DNA of 64,000 nucleotides from Echinicola rosea (GCF_005281475.1 NZ_CP040106.1:2756501-2820500); one strand, 5' to 3'. Counted from the stretch's first letter, positions 47,750 through 57,257 are shown. Notes: generated from the sequence alone by a model not told the origin. Made by a program: numbers and translations.

Positions 47750-47780
47750 CAAAATTAAGCAGCTGTCACTATTATCCAAA
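47750..47780 (-). promoter_or_regulatory. his operon promoter (Bacteroidota consensus)
   Basis: On the minus strand: -33 TTTG (47777-47780), 19-nt spacer, -7 TAATTTTG (47750-47757), a full match to TTTG-N19-TAnnTTTG. Transcription would begin near 47743, just ahead of the leader-peptide ATG. Confidence 0.8.
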
Positions 47781-47816
47781 AAATGATAAGCTTTTTTCTG
47801 GTAAATTAATGATTCC

Positions 47817-49058
47817 TTAAAGAAAAGTCTGATTGATCAAGGAATTATAAACTTTCCGTTCATTTTCATTTTTAATGGATTTGAGGGTCACCACGGTCTT
47901 CTTGATGATTTTTTGGATCATGGCATCCATCACTTCTTCGTAAGAGGTGGTGGATGTTTGATCCATCAGGCGATGATAGCGATCCATTTCTTCGGCTTTG
48001 ATGGTTTGCAGGGCAGCCTTCATCGATCGGATGGCTTCCAGGTTTTTATTGTCCTGTTGCCATTGGATAAATTCTTCCAAATAGGAGTCCAGAATCCCCT
48101 TTACATCTTGGATGCTGGCCTTTTTTTGTTCCATCGCGGCCTGGGTGACCTTTCCTATGTCATCCATGTCATAGAGCATGACACCAGGTACATTGGCCGC
48201 ATCTGGAGCAATGCTCCGTGGCATGGATATATCCACCAAGACTTTGAATAATACATCTGTATTGTCAAAGTCACTTTTCTGCAAAATCGGAGTGGTTACG
48301 GATGGGGAAGAAATGATGATGTCAAAACCATGCAGTTTACGTGCTAGTTGATCCAAAGGAAAATAGCCCAATGTTGTTTTAAACTTTTCATTGAATTGGG
48401 TTACTTTTTCTTCCGTTCGGTTAAAGACGGTAAGTTCTGTATGGCCTTTTGAGCAAAGGTGTTTGCATACATTTTGCCCCATTTCTCCAAATCCAACAAT
48501 GGCTATCTGAGTAGATTTAAACATGCCACGGTATTCTTCTATCATGTCCACTGCTGCGTAGGATGCTGAGCTAATGCCCGCGCGAAATCCAGTTTGACTG
48601 GAAATTTTTTTGTTTGCACTGAAGATTACCTGCATCAATCTATGGATATAGGTGCCGGCAGTTTGTGCTTTATCTGCCAGTTGATAAGCTTGTTTGATTT
48701 GTGAGCGGATTTGGGCATCTCCCAAAATTTGGGACTCCAATCCTGCTGAAACTTCGAAAATATATCGTAAAACTGTTCCTTCATCATTTTCTTGGGAAAA
48801 TGCACGTAAACCGAGATCTACGTTTTGTTGTTTGACTTGGCATAAACAATCAAGAAGCTCTTGCGCACCTTCTTTTTCTCCAAAATAGACTATTTCGGTT
48901 CTGTTGCACGTAGAAATAGCCAATACTTCTTCTACTGACCTTAAGCGCTTGGCTTTGTCTAGAAATTGACCCACCTCATGTTGGTTTAGCGCAAAACGCT
49001 CTCTAACGGCAATGTCAGTGGTCTTATGGGTTAAGCTTAAAAGTCTGAACTGAATCAT
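47817..49058 (-). CDS. hemA: Glutamyl-tRNA reductase
   Basis: NADPH-dependent reduction of Glu-tRNA to glutamate-1-semialdehyde, the first step of C5 tetrapyrrole synthesis. About 413 residues from the ATG at 49058 (MIQFRLLSLTHKTTD); an ATG 33 bp upstream adds an unconserved tail. Seen are AISTCNRTEIVYF with the catalytic Cys, LESQILGDAQIRSQIKQAY, the Rossmann IAIVGFGEMGQNVCKHL, and LVDISMPRSIAPD. The C-terminal dimerisation helices are present. It is monocistronic, upstream of the his promoter. Confidence 0.95.
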   Translation of the reverse strand: MIQFRLLSLTHKTTDIAVRERFALNQHEVGQFLDKAKRLRSVEEVLAISTCNRTEIVYFGEKEGAQELLDCLCQVKQQNVDLGLRAFSQENDEGTVLRYIFEVSAGLESQILGDAQIRSQIKQAYQLADKAQTAGTYIHRLMQVIFSANKKISSQTGFRAGISSASYAAVDMIEEYRGMFKSTQIAIVGFGEMGQNVCKHLCSKGHTELTVFNRTEEKVTQFNEKFKTTLGYFPLDQLARKLHGFDIIISSPSVTTPILQKSDFDNTDVLFKVLVDISMPRSIAPDAANVPGVMLYDMDDIGKVTQAAMEQKKASIQDVKGILDSYLEEFIQWQQDNKNLEAIRSMKAALQTIKAEEMDRYHRLMDQTSTTSYEEVMDAMIQKIIKKTVVTLKSIKNENERKVYNSLINQTFL

Positions 49059-49091
49059 AATGTCTCTTTCTGATTTGAACCGAAAGCACAT

Positions 49092-49590
49092 TGCTTCCTT
49101 CCATTATCGTTGTTTGAATATATGTACGCTGTTCAATGGAGCATTGGATTTTTAAAGTAGTGGGAATGTTGTTATTTGGAATCTTTTTAAATAATGGTAG
49201 CGGTGACGGTTTTCTTGGGCTTAGCCTTTAATCCTGGAACCAATGACTTTTAGTAAGAAGTTCACGGGATTTGACAACTTAAATCCGGAACATGTATTCA
49301 CCAAAATGGCCAAAGCCAAACAGTTAAAGTCAAATAGAAAAGAAACTCCTAGCAGGTGAAAACAGGGAAATATCCTTAACTAAATGGCATTGGTTCCGGG
49401 TTAAGCAGATAGGTTATTACGTTTTGAGGGGTTACCAATAAAAAATAATTATATCTAGTAATCCAGTTGGAATACCTGCTTCGTACATACTATTAAAGGT
49501 TAAACATAAAAAGTAAGTTGGTTAATAAACGTTTTACGCGATTCTTCAAATGCGTCAAATTTAGTTTGTGGTTCAATTTTTTAAAATGGA
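49092..49590. repeat. Intergenic gap with inverted end-fragment of the large repeat (copy D, 49279-49403)
   Basis: 49279-49403 is the reverse complement of 15181-15290. Matching pieces are CCAAAATGGCCAAAGCC, AGAAACTCCTAGCAGGTG, GAAAACAGGGAAAT, CTTAACTAAATGGCATT, and TTCCGGGTTAA at the end. It therefore carries only the left end of the large repeat. The remainder of the gap shows nothing recognised. Confidence 0.7.
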
Positions 49591-49622
49591 AAAGGAGCGG
49601 TTTTTTAAACCGCTCCTTTTTT
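49591..49622 (-). terminator. Terminator of the SUI1 gene (bidirectional shape)
   Basis: AAGGAGCGGTTT / AAACCGCTCCTT stem with T runs on both strands, directly after the SUI1 stop codon at 49623. Confidence 0.9.
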
Positions 49623-49979
49623 CTATCCTCCTGATTTTTTTGCCTTATAATTATGCTGGAGTAGAATATCAAGGATTTTGTCCCGATGGTCTCCCTGTAT
49701 GATTATTTCGCCATCTTTGGCACTTCCTCCTACGCCGCACTTGCTTTTTAAGGTTTTGCCCAAATCCTTCAAATCTTCTTCAGATCCACTAAACCCCGTG
49801 ATGAGTGTCACTTGTTTGCCTCCTCTGGCTTTTTTATCTAGCATGACTTTAAGGTTTTGTTGCTGTGGTGGAAGGGTTTCTGTTTCTTCTTCACCAAGAT
49901 GATCAAATTCATACCCATCACTGGTAGAATAGACCACGCCATCACGCTTTTTCCAGTCGTTGTTCTTTTTTCTTCCCAT
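49623..49979 (-). CDS. SUI1/YciH-family translation factor
   Basis: A 118-residue eIF1-like protein from the ATG at 49979 ([20 protein letters not shown]). An upstream ATG at 50006 would overlap the stress-protein gene. The SUI1 domain shows [42 protein letters not shown] and the C-terminal [13 protein letters not shown]. It is thought to influence start-site fidelity. It follows the universal stress protein gene by 5 bp on the same strand. Confidence 0.92.
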   Translation of the reverse strand: MGRKKNNDWKKRDGVVYSTSDGYEFDHLGEEETETLPPQQQNLKVMLDKKARGGKQVTLITGFSGSEEDLKDLGKTLKSKCGVGGSAKDGEIIIQGDHRDKILDILLQHNYKAKKSGG

Positions 49980-49984
49980 AGTCG

Positions 49985-50830
49985 TTATTTCATCTTCATG
50001 GTCCACACAGGCCGCTTGGCATGGTTGACCACATCTTCTGCAATGCTGCCACTGAGCAGGTGCATAAATCCTGTCCTGCCGTGTGTGGCCATGGCTATCA
50101 TGTCAATATTGTTTTCTTCAGCATACTGGATGATGCCATCTTCTTCCGAATCACTATTATAAATTTCAAATGTAACATTATCCAATTGGTTTTTGGCAAT
50201 GAAATTCTTGATTTTGGCTTTGCTGTCCTTTGAGTTTTCGAAACTGTTTGGCGTGTTGATTTTTACCAGGTGAAGGGCTGCGCTTAAGGTTTCTTGCAGC
50301 TTTTTCAGTTGTCCAAAGGTATTGTTCTCGTCTCCAAACTCGCTGGCAAAGAGGATGTTTTTTATAGATGAAGGATGGGTTTTACTTTTGATGGTGATCA
50401 CCGGACATTCGGCATGGCGGACGACTTTTTCGGTGTTAGAACCTATCAGCAACTCTTCCAGACCGCTGGTGCCTTTGGAACCCATGACGATGAGATCGGC
50501 TTTTATTTCACCTATTTCATTGGATATACCTGCATATGGATTACCAAAAGTAATTTTGGTGCTGAATTTATAAGGTACGTCTTTCAGTTTTTTTTCAATT
50601 GCGGCGACTTGTTCTTTCCTTTTTTCTACCAATTCAACCATAAAAACTTGCTGCATTTCATCACCTCCTAATCCTACTTCACCAGTCGTGTTGAAGTTTT
50701 GTCCGGTAGGAATTTCAATTACATGGAGTAATTTTAGATGTCCTTGGGTAAGTGCAGCCAGTTCTTTCGCAAAATCAAAGGCATTTTCTGCTTCTTCGGA
50801 AAAATCATAAGGTACTAAGATGGTTTTCAT
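49985..50830 (-). CDS. Universal stress protein, tandem UspA domains
   Basis: A 281-residue protein with two UspA folds: [23 protein letters not shown] at the N-terminus with [30 protein letters not shown] near 117. A second half ends [32 protein letters not shown]. Both carry the G-x2-G-x9-G(S/T)-type ATP-binding motif. It is probably stress-responsive and cytoplasmic. SUI1 follows 5 bp after its stop. Confidence 0.92.
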   Translation of the reverse strand: MKTILVPYDFSEEAENAFDFAKELAALTQGHLKLLHVIEIPTGQNFNTTGEVGLGGDEMQQVFMVELVEKRKEQVAAIEKKLKDVPYKFSTKITFGNPYAGISNEIGEIKADLIVMGSKGTSGLEELLIGSNTEKVVRHAECPVITIKSKTHPSSIKNILFASEFGDENNTFGQLKKLQETLSAALHLVKINTPNSFENSKDSKAKIKNFIAKNQLDNVTFEIYNSDSEEDGIIQYAEENNIDMIAMATHGRTGFMHLLSGSIAEDVVNHAKRPVWTMKMK

Positions 50831-51125
50831 AGTTGTCGATTTTGATTAAAGTATGATAAAATCAAATTACGAAAAAGGCGTAATTATAACTAGTTTCTCC
50901 TTTGGTATTACAGGGCAAATGGATTTACAAATGCTCAAACATCCTGTCTGTGTTTATCACTTCTTTCTGTGACCAAAATTAAATTTCGAGATGAAAATAT
51001 ATAGCTATCGAAATATGCCAACACTCTACTTTTTGGTTTGATCATGTGATTGCTCTGTATGGCATGATTCAATACCAATTTCATGCCGAAATAGTGTGAG
51101 GGTTGGGACCGTAAAAAATGATTTC

Positions 51126-52106
51126 TCAAGGAACAGTTATCAAACCAATTCCGAAAGCGAGCACCCATAATAAAGTCGAAATGGCCATTTTCTTGAGGTA
51201 CGGATCAAGCTCGGAAGATTTTGTTTTCTGCTGGACGTTTTTTCCTATTGCGATCATCATCGGCAAGACCAACAGGGCGGCCAAAGCACCAGGAGCATTT
51301 TCCAGCCAGCTAAAAAGTACCAGGGAAACATTGCCCAAAATAATCAAGGTCCAATTATAGCGTACTGCTGCTTTCCTGCCAATTCGGACAGGAATGGATT
51401 TTTTACCTGCCTTTTGATCCGATTCGATGTCCCTTATGTTGTTGATATTCAATACCGCCGTGCTGAATAAACCTAGCGATAGTGCGGGTAATATCAGGGT
51501 GGAAGAGAAGTCCAAGCTGTGTAGGAAATACGTTCCCAACACCCCCAAAAGGCCGAAAAAGAAAAATACGGAAATGTCTCCCAACCCCATATAGCCATAG
51601 GGGTTGGATCCGGAAGTATAATTGATAGCGGCAAAGATGGATAGAATACCGACCCCAATAAACGTAAAGAATATTACCCAGCTGTCCAATGCAACATACA
51701 GCAACAAGACACCGCAAAGGAATGATAAAACGCCTAATAAAACCATGGCATTTTTCATTTCCGAGGGCTGGATTACTCCAGATTGAACAGCTCTGATGGG
51801 GCCTTCTCTATCATCACCGTCCGCGCCATGGACACTGTCGCCATAGTCATTGGATAGATTGGAGAGGATTTGTAACAGGGTGGTAGTCAGGGCTGCCAAA
51901 ACCGTTACTTCCCAGCGGAAGTTTCCGTGAAACCAAGCGATAAAACTGGCCATTAAGATGCTGGCCAGGGCCAATGGCAGGGTTCTCAAACGAATGGCAT
52001 GTAGCCAAGCTTGTTTTTTACTGGTAAGCGTAATGTCCACGGTTTTATGCGTAAGTGGGGGAGGTTTGATACTAATTAAGACCTGTGAGGCTCCTTTAAC
52101 CCGCAT
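51126..52106 (-). CDS. menA: 1,4-dihydroxy-2-naphthoate polyprenyltransferase
   Basis: Attaches the polyprenyl tail in menaquinone synthesis. It is a UbiA-superfamily membrane protein with about eight helices. The first Asp-rich motif is NLSNDYGDSVHGADGDD (near 87-103) and the second NINNIRDIESDQKAGK (near 215-230). LRTLPLALASILMASFIAW starts the first helix. The only upstream ATG (52106) lies inside a palindromic repeat and gives an unconserved leader. A GTG at 52040 would remove most of it, so the true start is uncertain. Confidence 0.9.
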   Translation of the reverse strand: MRVKGASQVLISIKPPPLTHKTVDITLTSKKQAWLHAIRLRTLPLALASILMASFIAWFHGNFRWEVTVLAALTTTLLQILSNLSNDYGDSVHGADGDDREGPIRAVQSGVIQPSEMKNAMVLLGVLSFLCGVLLLYVALDSWVIFFTFIGVGILSIFAAINYTSGSNPYGYMGLGDISVFFFFGLLGVLGTYFLHSLDFSSTLILPALSLGLFSTAVLNINNIRDIESDQKAGKKSIPVRIGRKAAVRYNWTLIILGNVSLVLFSWLENAPGALAALLVLPMMIAIGKNVQQKTKSSELDPYLKKMAISTLLWVLAFGIGLITVP

Positions 52107-52155
52107 TATGCAATAGCCTATCTATTACGATTCCTAATGCATGAAATGGGTTTAA
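52095..52155. repeat. Palindromic repeat, sister of 42064-42120
   Basis: CCCGCATTATGCAATAG and CTAATGCATGAAATGGG are inverted arms around the same loop as the 42064 copy (CCTATCTATTACGATTC). TTTAA flanks both sides, matching the target duplication of the 166-bp mini-element. It overlaps the first ATG of the menA frame. Confidence 0.75.
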
Positions 52156-52220
52156 ACTGGCCGTTTTCATGTCAAGGAAATACCGGCTGGTCTTTTTCGA
52201 ACTATAATGATATTGAATTA

Positions 52221-52817
52221 TTAAGACTCGATCAATTTGATGATTTCTTCGTCCATTGGATTGACGGCAGATTGGAAAAAGTGCTTGAGCTCACCATTTT
52301 CATCAATGTAATATTTACAGAAATTCCAGGTGGGTTCTTGATCATTCCATCCGTTTTGGGATTTGTCAGAGAGCCATCTATAAAGCGGGTGCTTGTCCAC
52401 ACCTTTTACAGATACTTTTTCAAACATCGGGAAGGTGACGCCGTAATTCCCAGTACAGAATTTCTTGATTTCTTCATTACTGCCTGGTTCCTGTCCGCCA
52501 AAATTGTTTGCTGGAAAACCAAGGATGGCGATCTTGTCACCATATTCCTCATTCAGTTTTTGGAGGTCTTCGTACTGCGGTGTATAGCCGCATTTGGAGG
52601 CTACATTTACTACTAGTACCTTTTGCCCTTTATATTGGCTCAGGTCAACTTCTTTTCCATCGATGTCCTTTACGGTAAAATCATAGAATGATTTTTTTGT
52701 CTGCATATCTTCTTGGTCAAGGGTTTGGGCTTCTACAGAATTGTTGGTTCCAGTGTTGGAACCAGAATTGCAAGATACTAAAGCTGCTATCGAAAGGATG
52801 AATATCAGTTTTTTCAT
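52221..52817 (-). CDS. Glutathione peroxidase-family lipoprotein
   Basis: A 198-residue thiol peroxidase with a lipoprotein signal (LVSC, Cys16). The catalytic motif is NVASKCGYTPQY with Cys76 in place of selenocysteine, followed by LGFPANNFGGQEPGS and WNFCKYYIDENG. It is probably thioredoxin-dependent in bacteria and located in the periplasm or on the outer membrane. It starts 2 bp after the argS stop, so it is likely in the argS transcript. Confidence 0.92.
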   Translation of the reverse strand: MKKLIFILSIAALVSCNSGSNTGTNNSVEAQTLDQEDMQTKKSFYDFTVKDIDGKEVDLSQYKGQKVLVVNVASKCGYTPQYEDLQKLNEEYGDKIAILGFPANNFGGQEPGSNEEIKKFCTGNYGVTFPMFEKVSVKGVDKHPLYRWLSDKSQNGWNDQEPTWNFCKYYIDENGELKHFFQSAVNPMDEEIIKLIES

Positions 52818-52819
52818 AA

Positions 52820-54610
52820 TTACATTTTTTCAGGTACTTTTACTCCTAATAACTTCATTCCGGACTGTAAAGTTTTGGCTACATGTGCGCTGAGTGCTAC
52901 ACGGAAACTACGAACTTTCTCATCCGCTTCACTAAAGATAGGAAGTTCTGCATAAAAGCGGTTATATTCTTTCGCCAAATCAAACATATATTGAGCGATC
53001 ACAGACGGAGATAGCTCTTCTCCAGCTTGAGCAATTTTTTTCTCATAATCATTCAGCAGTATGATCAGTTCTTTTTCTGCATTTTCGACCTGCTGTAACC
53101 CTTCAAAACCTGTCGCAGAATAATCTAAACCAATTTGTTTGGCTTTGCGAAGGATGCTGGCGATTCGGGCATGGGAATACTGTATGAATGGTCCTGTATT
53201 TCCTTGGAATTCGATAGACTCCTGCGGATTAAAGAGCATTCGCTTTTTAGGATCGACTTTTAAAAGGAAGTATTTAAGTGCCCCCAGCCCTAGCATTTCA
53301 TATAGTTCCTTTGCCTGCTCTTCGGAGAATCCTTCGATTTTTCCGAGTTCTTTGGTATGGCTTTCCGCAGTATTCACCATCTCCTGGATCAGGTCATCGG
53401 CATCCACGACAGTTCCCTCGCGGGATTTCATTTTGCCGGTAGGCAAGTCCACCATGCCATAGGAAAGGTGAAATAGTCCTTCACCGTATGGCCTGCCCAG
53501 TTTTCTCATGATCTTGAAAAGGACATCAAAGTGATAATCCTGCTCATTGCCTACGACATAAACCGATTTATTGATCTTGAAATCTTCGTATTTCAGGTCA
53601 GCTGTGCCCATGTCCTGGGTGATGTAAACAGAAGTGCCATCCCCTCGCAACACCAGCTTCTCGTCCAGCCCTTCCTCAGTAAGGTCTGCCCAGACGGATT
53701 GGTTGTCTTTTTTGAAAAACACTCCTTTTTCGAGGCCTTCCTCTACGATATTCTTTCCAAGAAGGTAGGTGTCCGATTCATAGTAAAATTTATCAAAGCT
53801 CACTCCCATTTTCTTGTAAGTGGCATCAAATCCTTCATACACCCAGCTGTTCATCGTTTGCCACAGGGAGACCGTTTCTTCATCACCTGCTTCCCATTTG
53901 CGAAGCATTTCCTGGGCTTCCAGCATGAGGGGAGCTTGTTTTTTGGCATCGTCCTCGGTTAGCCCTTTTGCGATAAGTTCTTGGATTTCCTTTTTGTAGG
54001 CCTTGTCAAAGAGTACGTAATATTTTCCGGCCAGGTGGTCCCCCTTCAGTCCGCCAGATTCAGGCGTTTCGCCATTGCCAAAATGGAGATAGGCCACCAT
54101 GGACTTACAGATGTGGATGCCACGGTCATTGACCAGGTTGGCTTTGATGACTTCGTATCCATTGGCTGCAAGGATTTCCGAAACGGAGAATCCAAGGAAA
54201 TTATTTCTTAGGTGGCCCAAATGAAGGGGCTTGTTGGTATTGGGAGAGCTAAACTCTACCATGACCTTTTGGTTTTTGGGTGGCAGCTGGCCAAGTTGTT
54301 CGTTTTGGTAGAGTGCTTGGAAAACAGCCATCCAGGACTGTTCGTTGACCGAAATATTCAAGAAGCCTTTTACCACGTTGTAAGCACTTACGGCATCACA
54401 GTTTTCGACCAGATACTGGCCGATTTTTTCGCCGCTATCTTCCGGTTTCATTTTGGTGAACTTCAGGAATGGAAAGAGCACAAAGGTGTAATTGCCTTCA
54501 AATTCCTTACGTGTGGGCTGCAAGGCAAGGGTGTCAGGGGCTACCTGATGGTCAAAAGCTTGTGCAAATGCTTTACTGATGGTTTCCAGTATCTGTTCTT
54601 GAATCGTCAT
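52820..54610 (-). CDS. argS: Arginyl-tRNA synthetase
   Basis: Class I synthetase, 596 residues from the ATG at 54610 (MTIQEQILETISKAF). Upstream in-frame ATGs add up to 40 unconserved residues. The HIGH-type motif is NTNKPLHLGHLRNN near 129. VNDRGIHICKSM, DMGTADLKYEDF, YHFDVLF and LSYGMVDLPTGKMKSREG follow, then the C-terminal DALR anticodon-binding domain ending GVKVPEKM. It lies 67 bp downstream of the arginase gene. Confidence 0.96.
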   Translation of the reverse strand: MTIQEQILETISKAFAQAFDHQVAPDTLALQPTRKEFEGNYTFVLFPFLKFTKMKPEDSGEKIGQYLVENCDAVSAYNVVKGFLNISVNEQSWMAVFQALYQNEQLGQLPPKNQKVMVEFSSPNTNKPLHLGHLRNNFLGFSVSEILAANGYEVIKANLVNDRGIHICKSMVAYLHFGNGETPESGGLKGDHLAGKYYVLFDKAYKKEIQELIAKGLTEDDAKKQAPLMLEAQEMLRKWEAGDEETVSLWQTMNSWVYEGFDATYKKMGVSFDKFYYESDTYLLGKNIVEEGLEKGVFFKKDNQSVWADLTEEGLDEKLVLRGDGTSVYITQDMGTADLKYEDFKINKSVYVVGNEQDYHFDVLFKIMRKLGRPYGEGLFHLSYGMVDLPTGKMKSREGTVVDADDLIQEMVNTAESHTKELGKIEGFSEEQAKELYEMLGLGALKYFLLKVDPKKRMLFNPQESIEFQGNTGPFIQYSHARIASILRKAKQIGLDYSATGFEGLQQVENAEKELIILLNDYEKKIAQAGEELSPSVIAQYMFDLAKEYNRFYAELPIFSEADEKVRSFRVALSAHVAKTLQSGMKLLGVKVPEKM

Positions 54611-54677
54611 TCTTTTTATAATATTATATAACTTCATCGGATCCTCTTCGGACCAATTGCATATCGTTTTCGGCGAC

Positions 54678-55628
54678 TTAAAAGTTGCTGACCAAGGATT
54701 TGGTCGTGGATTCCAATACTTCAAAGGCATTTTGTGCCATGAGGTTCTCGGAATCCAAAGTGGGATTTACCTCTACGATCTCCCAACAGCAAACTCTTTT
54801 GTCTTTTATCAATTCCATATTCAATTTCAAAGCTTCCTCTACGGTAAGGCCATCCGGAACGGGAGTTCCTGTGCCTGCAGAAATGGAGCTGTCCATGCTG
54901 TCCACGTCGAAGGATATATATACCTGTTCACAATCTTCCAAAATGGATAAGGCCTCTTCCGAAATTTTCGTGATACCTTTTTCACGCACTTCTTTGGTGG
55001 TGAAATTTCGAATGCCATGCTTGCTGATGAGCTTATTTTCAGGTTCTTCAGTATCCCTGACCGCAATGTACACAATATCTTCCGCCTTGATCTTCGGAAA
55101 ATCCCCTCCGATCTTCTTGATCTTTTCCCAGTACTCGATTTCCTCCGCAGAGGGATCATGTTGCTTGTTTTCCAAATTGTCTTCCTGCAGGCACATGCCC
55201 AGCGGCATGCCGTGCATGTTTCCCGATGGGCTGGTATATGGACTGTGGATATCTGCATGGGCGTCTATCCAAATCACGCCAAGTCGCTTTTCGGGATTGG
55301 CAGCCTTGATTCCCATAATGGTTCCGGCAGCTGTCGAATGATCCCCGGCCAGGACAATAGGGAATTTTTTTTCCAGCCGAAGTGTCTTTATCGTGTCATG
55401 GACATTTCCCAGCACTTCATGCACGCCATCGATGTATTTTGCGTGAGGGTAGGGGTTGTTTTTCCAAAGGTAATTATTTGCGTCCGGCACATTGATTGGG
55501 TCAAATCGGGTAAAGAAATCCGACTTTTTCCCCAAGCTGGCCACTTTTAGCGCATCTATTCCCAAGCTGGCACCCCTAGTGCCTGCGGCGAGTTCTGATC
55601 GTACTTCTACAAGCTTAATGTTTCTCAT
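54678..55628 (-). CDS. rocF: Arginase family protein (arginine ureohydrolase)
   Basis: Binuclear-manganese ureohydrolase, 316 residues. Metal ligands are in LAGDHSTAAGT (near 93), IDAHADIHSPYTSPSGNMHG (near 121-140) and ISFDVDSMDSSISAGTGTP (near 224-242). The HSPxTSxSGNxHG form favours arginase over agmatinase. It converts arginine to ornithine and urea. It is co-oriented with argS, so arginine use in protein synthesis and its breakdown lie side by side. Confidence 0.9.
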   Translation of the reverse strand: MRNIKLVEVRSELAAGTRGASLGIDALKVASLGKKSDFFTRFDPINVPDANNYLWKNNPYPHAKYIDGVHEVLGNVHDTIKTLRLEKKFPIVLAGDHSTAAGTIMGIKAANPEKRLGVIWIDAHADIHSPYTSPSGNMHGMPLGMCLQEDNLENKQHDPSAEEIEYWEKIKKIGGDFPKIKAEDIVYIAVRDTEEPENKLISKHGIRNFTTKEVREKGITKISEEALSILEDCEQVYISFDVDSMDSSISAGTGTPVPDGLTVEEALKLNMELIKDKRVCCWEIVEVNPTLDSENLMAQNAFEVLESTTKSLVSNF

Positions 55629-56420
55629 AATGGGTAAATCTCTAGTAATCTCTAGTTTGTTATATTGGGCAAATCCGTTTTCATGGATTTATTGCCACAA
55701 AAGTAGTCAAAATTGTGCATTTATGGGAGGGGGAGGTTCTAAAGGTTGGCAGGTTATAGGGGAATGGGTAGTTGGATAGATCAGGGCGAACATATTTAAG
55801 AAAGTATCACAGTTTAAATACATCTGCCGGCCCAAAGGAATAGCTTGATATGTGCTAAAAATTAGGGTCCGGTGACCTCATACGGTTTTAATATGATCCT
55901 CCGCTAAAGATTGATTTGACAGATGCTCAGTTGCTGACTACAACACCCATAAATTCATCATATATACCCACTACATTACATATAATCAAATTCGCTACTG
56001 TTTATGTTTTATTCATCCTCTAAACCAACTGGTGTCTTTGCTTTCAGCATTTGCCGTGACAGGCTGCTGCTATCCTAATGTACAAACTTGGAGAAAGTGC
56101 CAGCGGCACGGATGATAGCTGAACTCCACAAAATTTATTAGTAGTTGTGCATGAACTGGTAGCTGGGTGTTACGTTTATCGTTTAGGAGGTTGTGTTGGT
56201 TTTCTCATTCGTGCATTTGGTTTTCAAGAATACCTGAATGTTAAAATGGAGGTGTATATTGTAATGATAAGATAGTTTTAAGTGCTGGTTTTCAGTGAAA
56301 TAATATTATAAATTACAATCATAAATGGCAGTGTCGAGGACGTTTGCAATGGCATGTGGGATGGAATGGCGAAGTGAAAATAAGAGTGGGAAAATAATTC
56401 CCTACAAATTCTATAGGGAA
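55629..56420. other. Long intergenic stretch with a GTGCCAGCGGCAC repeat
   Basis: About 790 bp between the arginase start and the riboswitch promoter. 56096-56130 (AGTGCCAGCGGCACGGATGATAGCT) is the reverse complement of a unit near 20202-20225 and shares the palindrome with 20289. No ORF is credible here, and the rest shows no assigned feature. Confidence 0.45.
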
Positions 56421-56421
56421 A

Positions 56422-56452
56422 TTAGTTTTTGTTGAAAATTGTTGTACCTTTG
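56422..56452 (+). promoter_or_regulatory. Putative promoter of the SAM-riboswitch transcript
   Basis: -7 element TACCTTTG (56445-56452) fits TAnnTTTG. The -33 position holds TTAG (56422-56425) at 19-nt spacing, a weak match. Transcription would begin near 56459, leaving about 30 nt before the aptamer. Confidence 0.5.
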
Positions 56453-56490
56453 AAGCAGTTATTAGCGAAAAGCGGAGTATGCTCAGTAGC

Positions 56491-56586
56491 TGATTTATAA
56501 AGAATAGGGGAGAGAACAGGCTCAGCGAACCTATAGCAACCTATCCCTCTCAACAGAGATAAAGGTGCTAAATCCTGCCGAAATCA
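56491..56586 (+). promoter_or_regulatory. SAM-I family riboswitch aptamer
   Basis: P1 is formed by TGATTT (56491-56496) and AAATCA (56581-56586). Between them are ATAGG/CCTAT (P2), the conserved GGCTCAGCGAACC and AGCAACC segments, a P3 hairpin (CCTCTC/GAGAT with an ACCT/AGGT base), and AAGGTGCTAAATCCTGCC, which is near-invariant in SAM-I/S-box aptamers. It senses S-adenosylmethionine and usually represses sulfur and methionine genes when SAM is plentiful. No terminator hairpin follows immediately, so the output may be through the small ORF and hairpin downstream. Confidence 0.88.
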
Positions 56587-56612
56587 TTTGAGGACCTATA
56601 AATGTAAAAGCC

Positions 56613-56672
56613 ATGAGACAAACAATGCGAATGCGGAACCTGCTAAAAGAGCCAAAGAGGTGTTGTTGCTGA
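56613..56672 (+). CDS. Cys-Cys-Cys leader peptide between riboswitch and gene
   Basis: A 19-codon ORF, MRQTMRMRNLLKEPKRCCC, then TGA. It sits 26 nt after the SAM-I aptamer and 54 nt before the next gene. The terminal Cys triplet parallels polycysteine attenuator peptides described in mycobacteria. A hairpin (TGCTG ATTG CAGCA, near 56666-56680) overlaps the last Cys codon and stop. It could therefore couple cysteine supply to downstream expression; this is inferred. Confidence 0.6.
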   Translation: MRQTMRMRNLLKEPKRCCC

Positions 56673-56726
56673 TTGCAGCACATCCGCGGAAAAAATTAAC
56701 TAGTAACCATACCAAATCAAGAAACC

Positions 56727-57218
56727 ATGACAGCAATAGCTTCAAATTATAACATCTCCACTCAACACAACAATATCTTTAGTTTCCGATCGGTAAGTCG
56801 AAATAAGGTGACGGACCTGCGGTCGTTGAGTGCCTATGAATGGCTAGCACAAAATGAATTTGTCCAGTTGGAAGGCCAAGGATCTTTTGGTTTTCAGAAT
56901 TATGCAGATGCCAACAAACAATTTCAAGCAATCTATTTTACCCTTAAAGGAGATTTGGCGGCACATTATGCGTTCTTCAGAGGAATCGTATTGGCAGGAC
57001 AGCCGAAGGAGATTTACTTGGAGAATATTCATGAAAACAGGAGTTTTACATTGAAATTTTACAAAAAAAATGAAGAAGTGGCCAAGCAGTACCTGGAGAA
57101 AGTTTTCAGAATTGTAAATGAAGAAATCAGGTTTAAGCAAGTACTTAGAAAAGTGCTTGTCAATCAAGAGAAACATCGCTTAGAAGAAAAGTTGCTCTTT
57201 AATGAGCTGAGCAATTAA
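56727..57218 (+). CDS. Unknown 163-aa protein under SAM-I riboswitch control
   Basis: No family recognised. 163 residues, no signal peptide or membrane segment. The N-terminal part is Asn/Ser-rich (NYNISTQHNNIFSFRSVSRN). The middle has LKGDLAAHYAFFRGIVLAGQP and IYLENIHENRSFTLKFYKKNEE. The C-terminus is a long charged helix (FKQVLRKVLVNQEKHRLEEK). There are no cysteines. The upstream SAM-I aptamer and Cys-rich leader imply a role linked to sulfur or methyl metabolism. It has its own terminator, so it is a single-gene regulon member here. Confidence 0.75.
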   Translation: MTAIASNYNISTQHNNIFSFRSVSRNKVTDLRSLSAYEWLAQNEFVQLEGQGSFGFQNYADANKQFQAIYFTLKGDLAAHYAFFRGIVLAGQPKEIYLENIHENRSFTLKFYKKNEEVAKQYLEKVFRIVNEEIRFKQVLRKVLVNQEKHRLEEKLLFNELSN

Positions 57219-57257
57219 TGATATAATAATAAGCCATCACTAATAACCATACAAAAG

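Noticed and set aside
56491..56586. Alternative reading as a cobalamin or TPP riboswitch
   Set aside because: The conserved GGTGCTAAATCCTGCC and GCGAACC...AGCAACC segments fit SAM-I; no B12 box or THI box is present.
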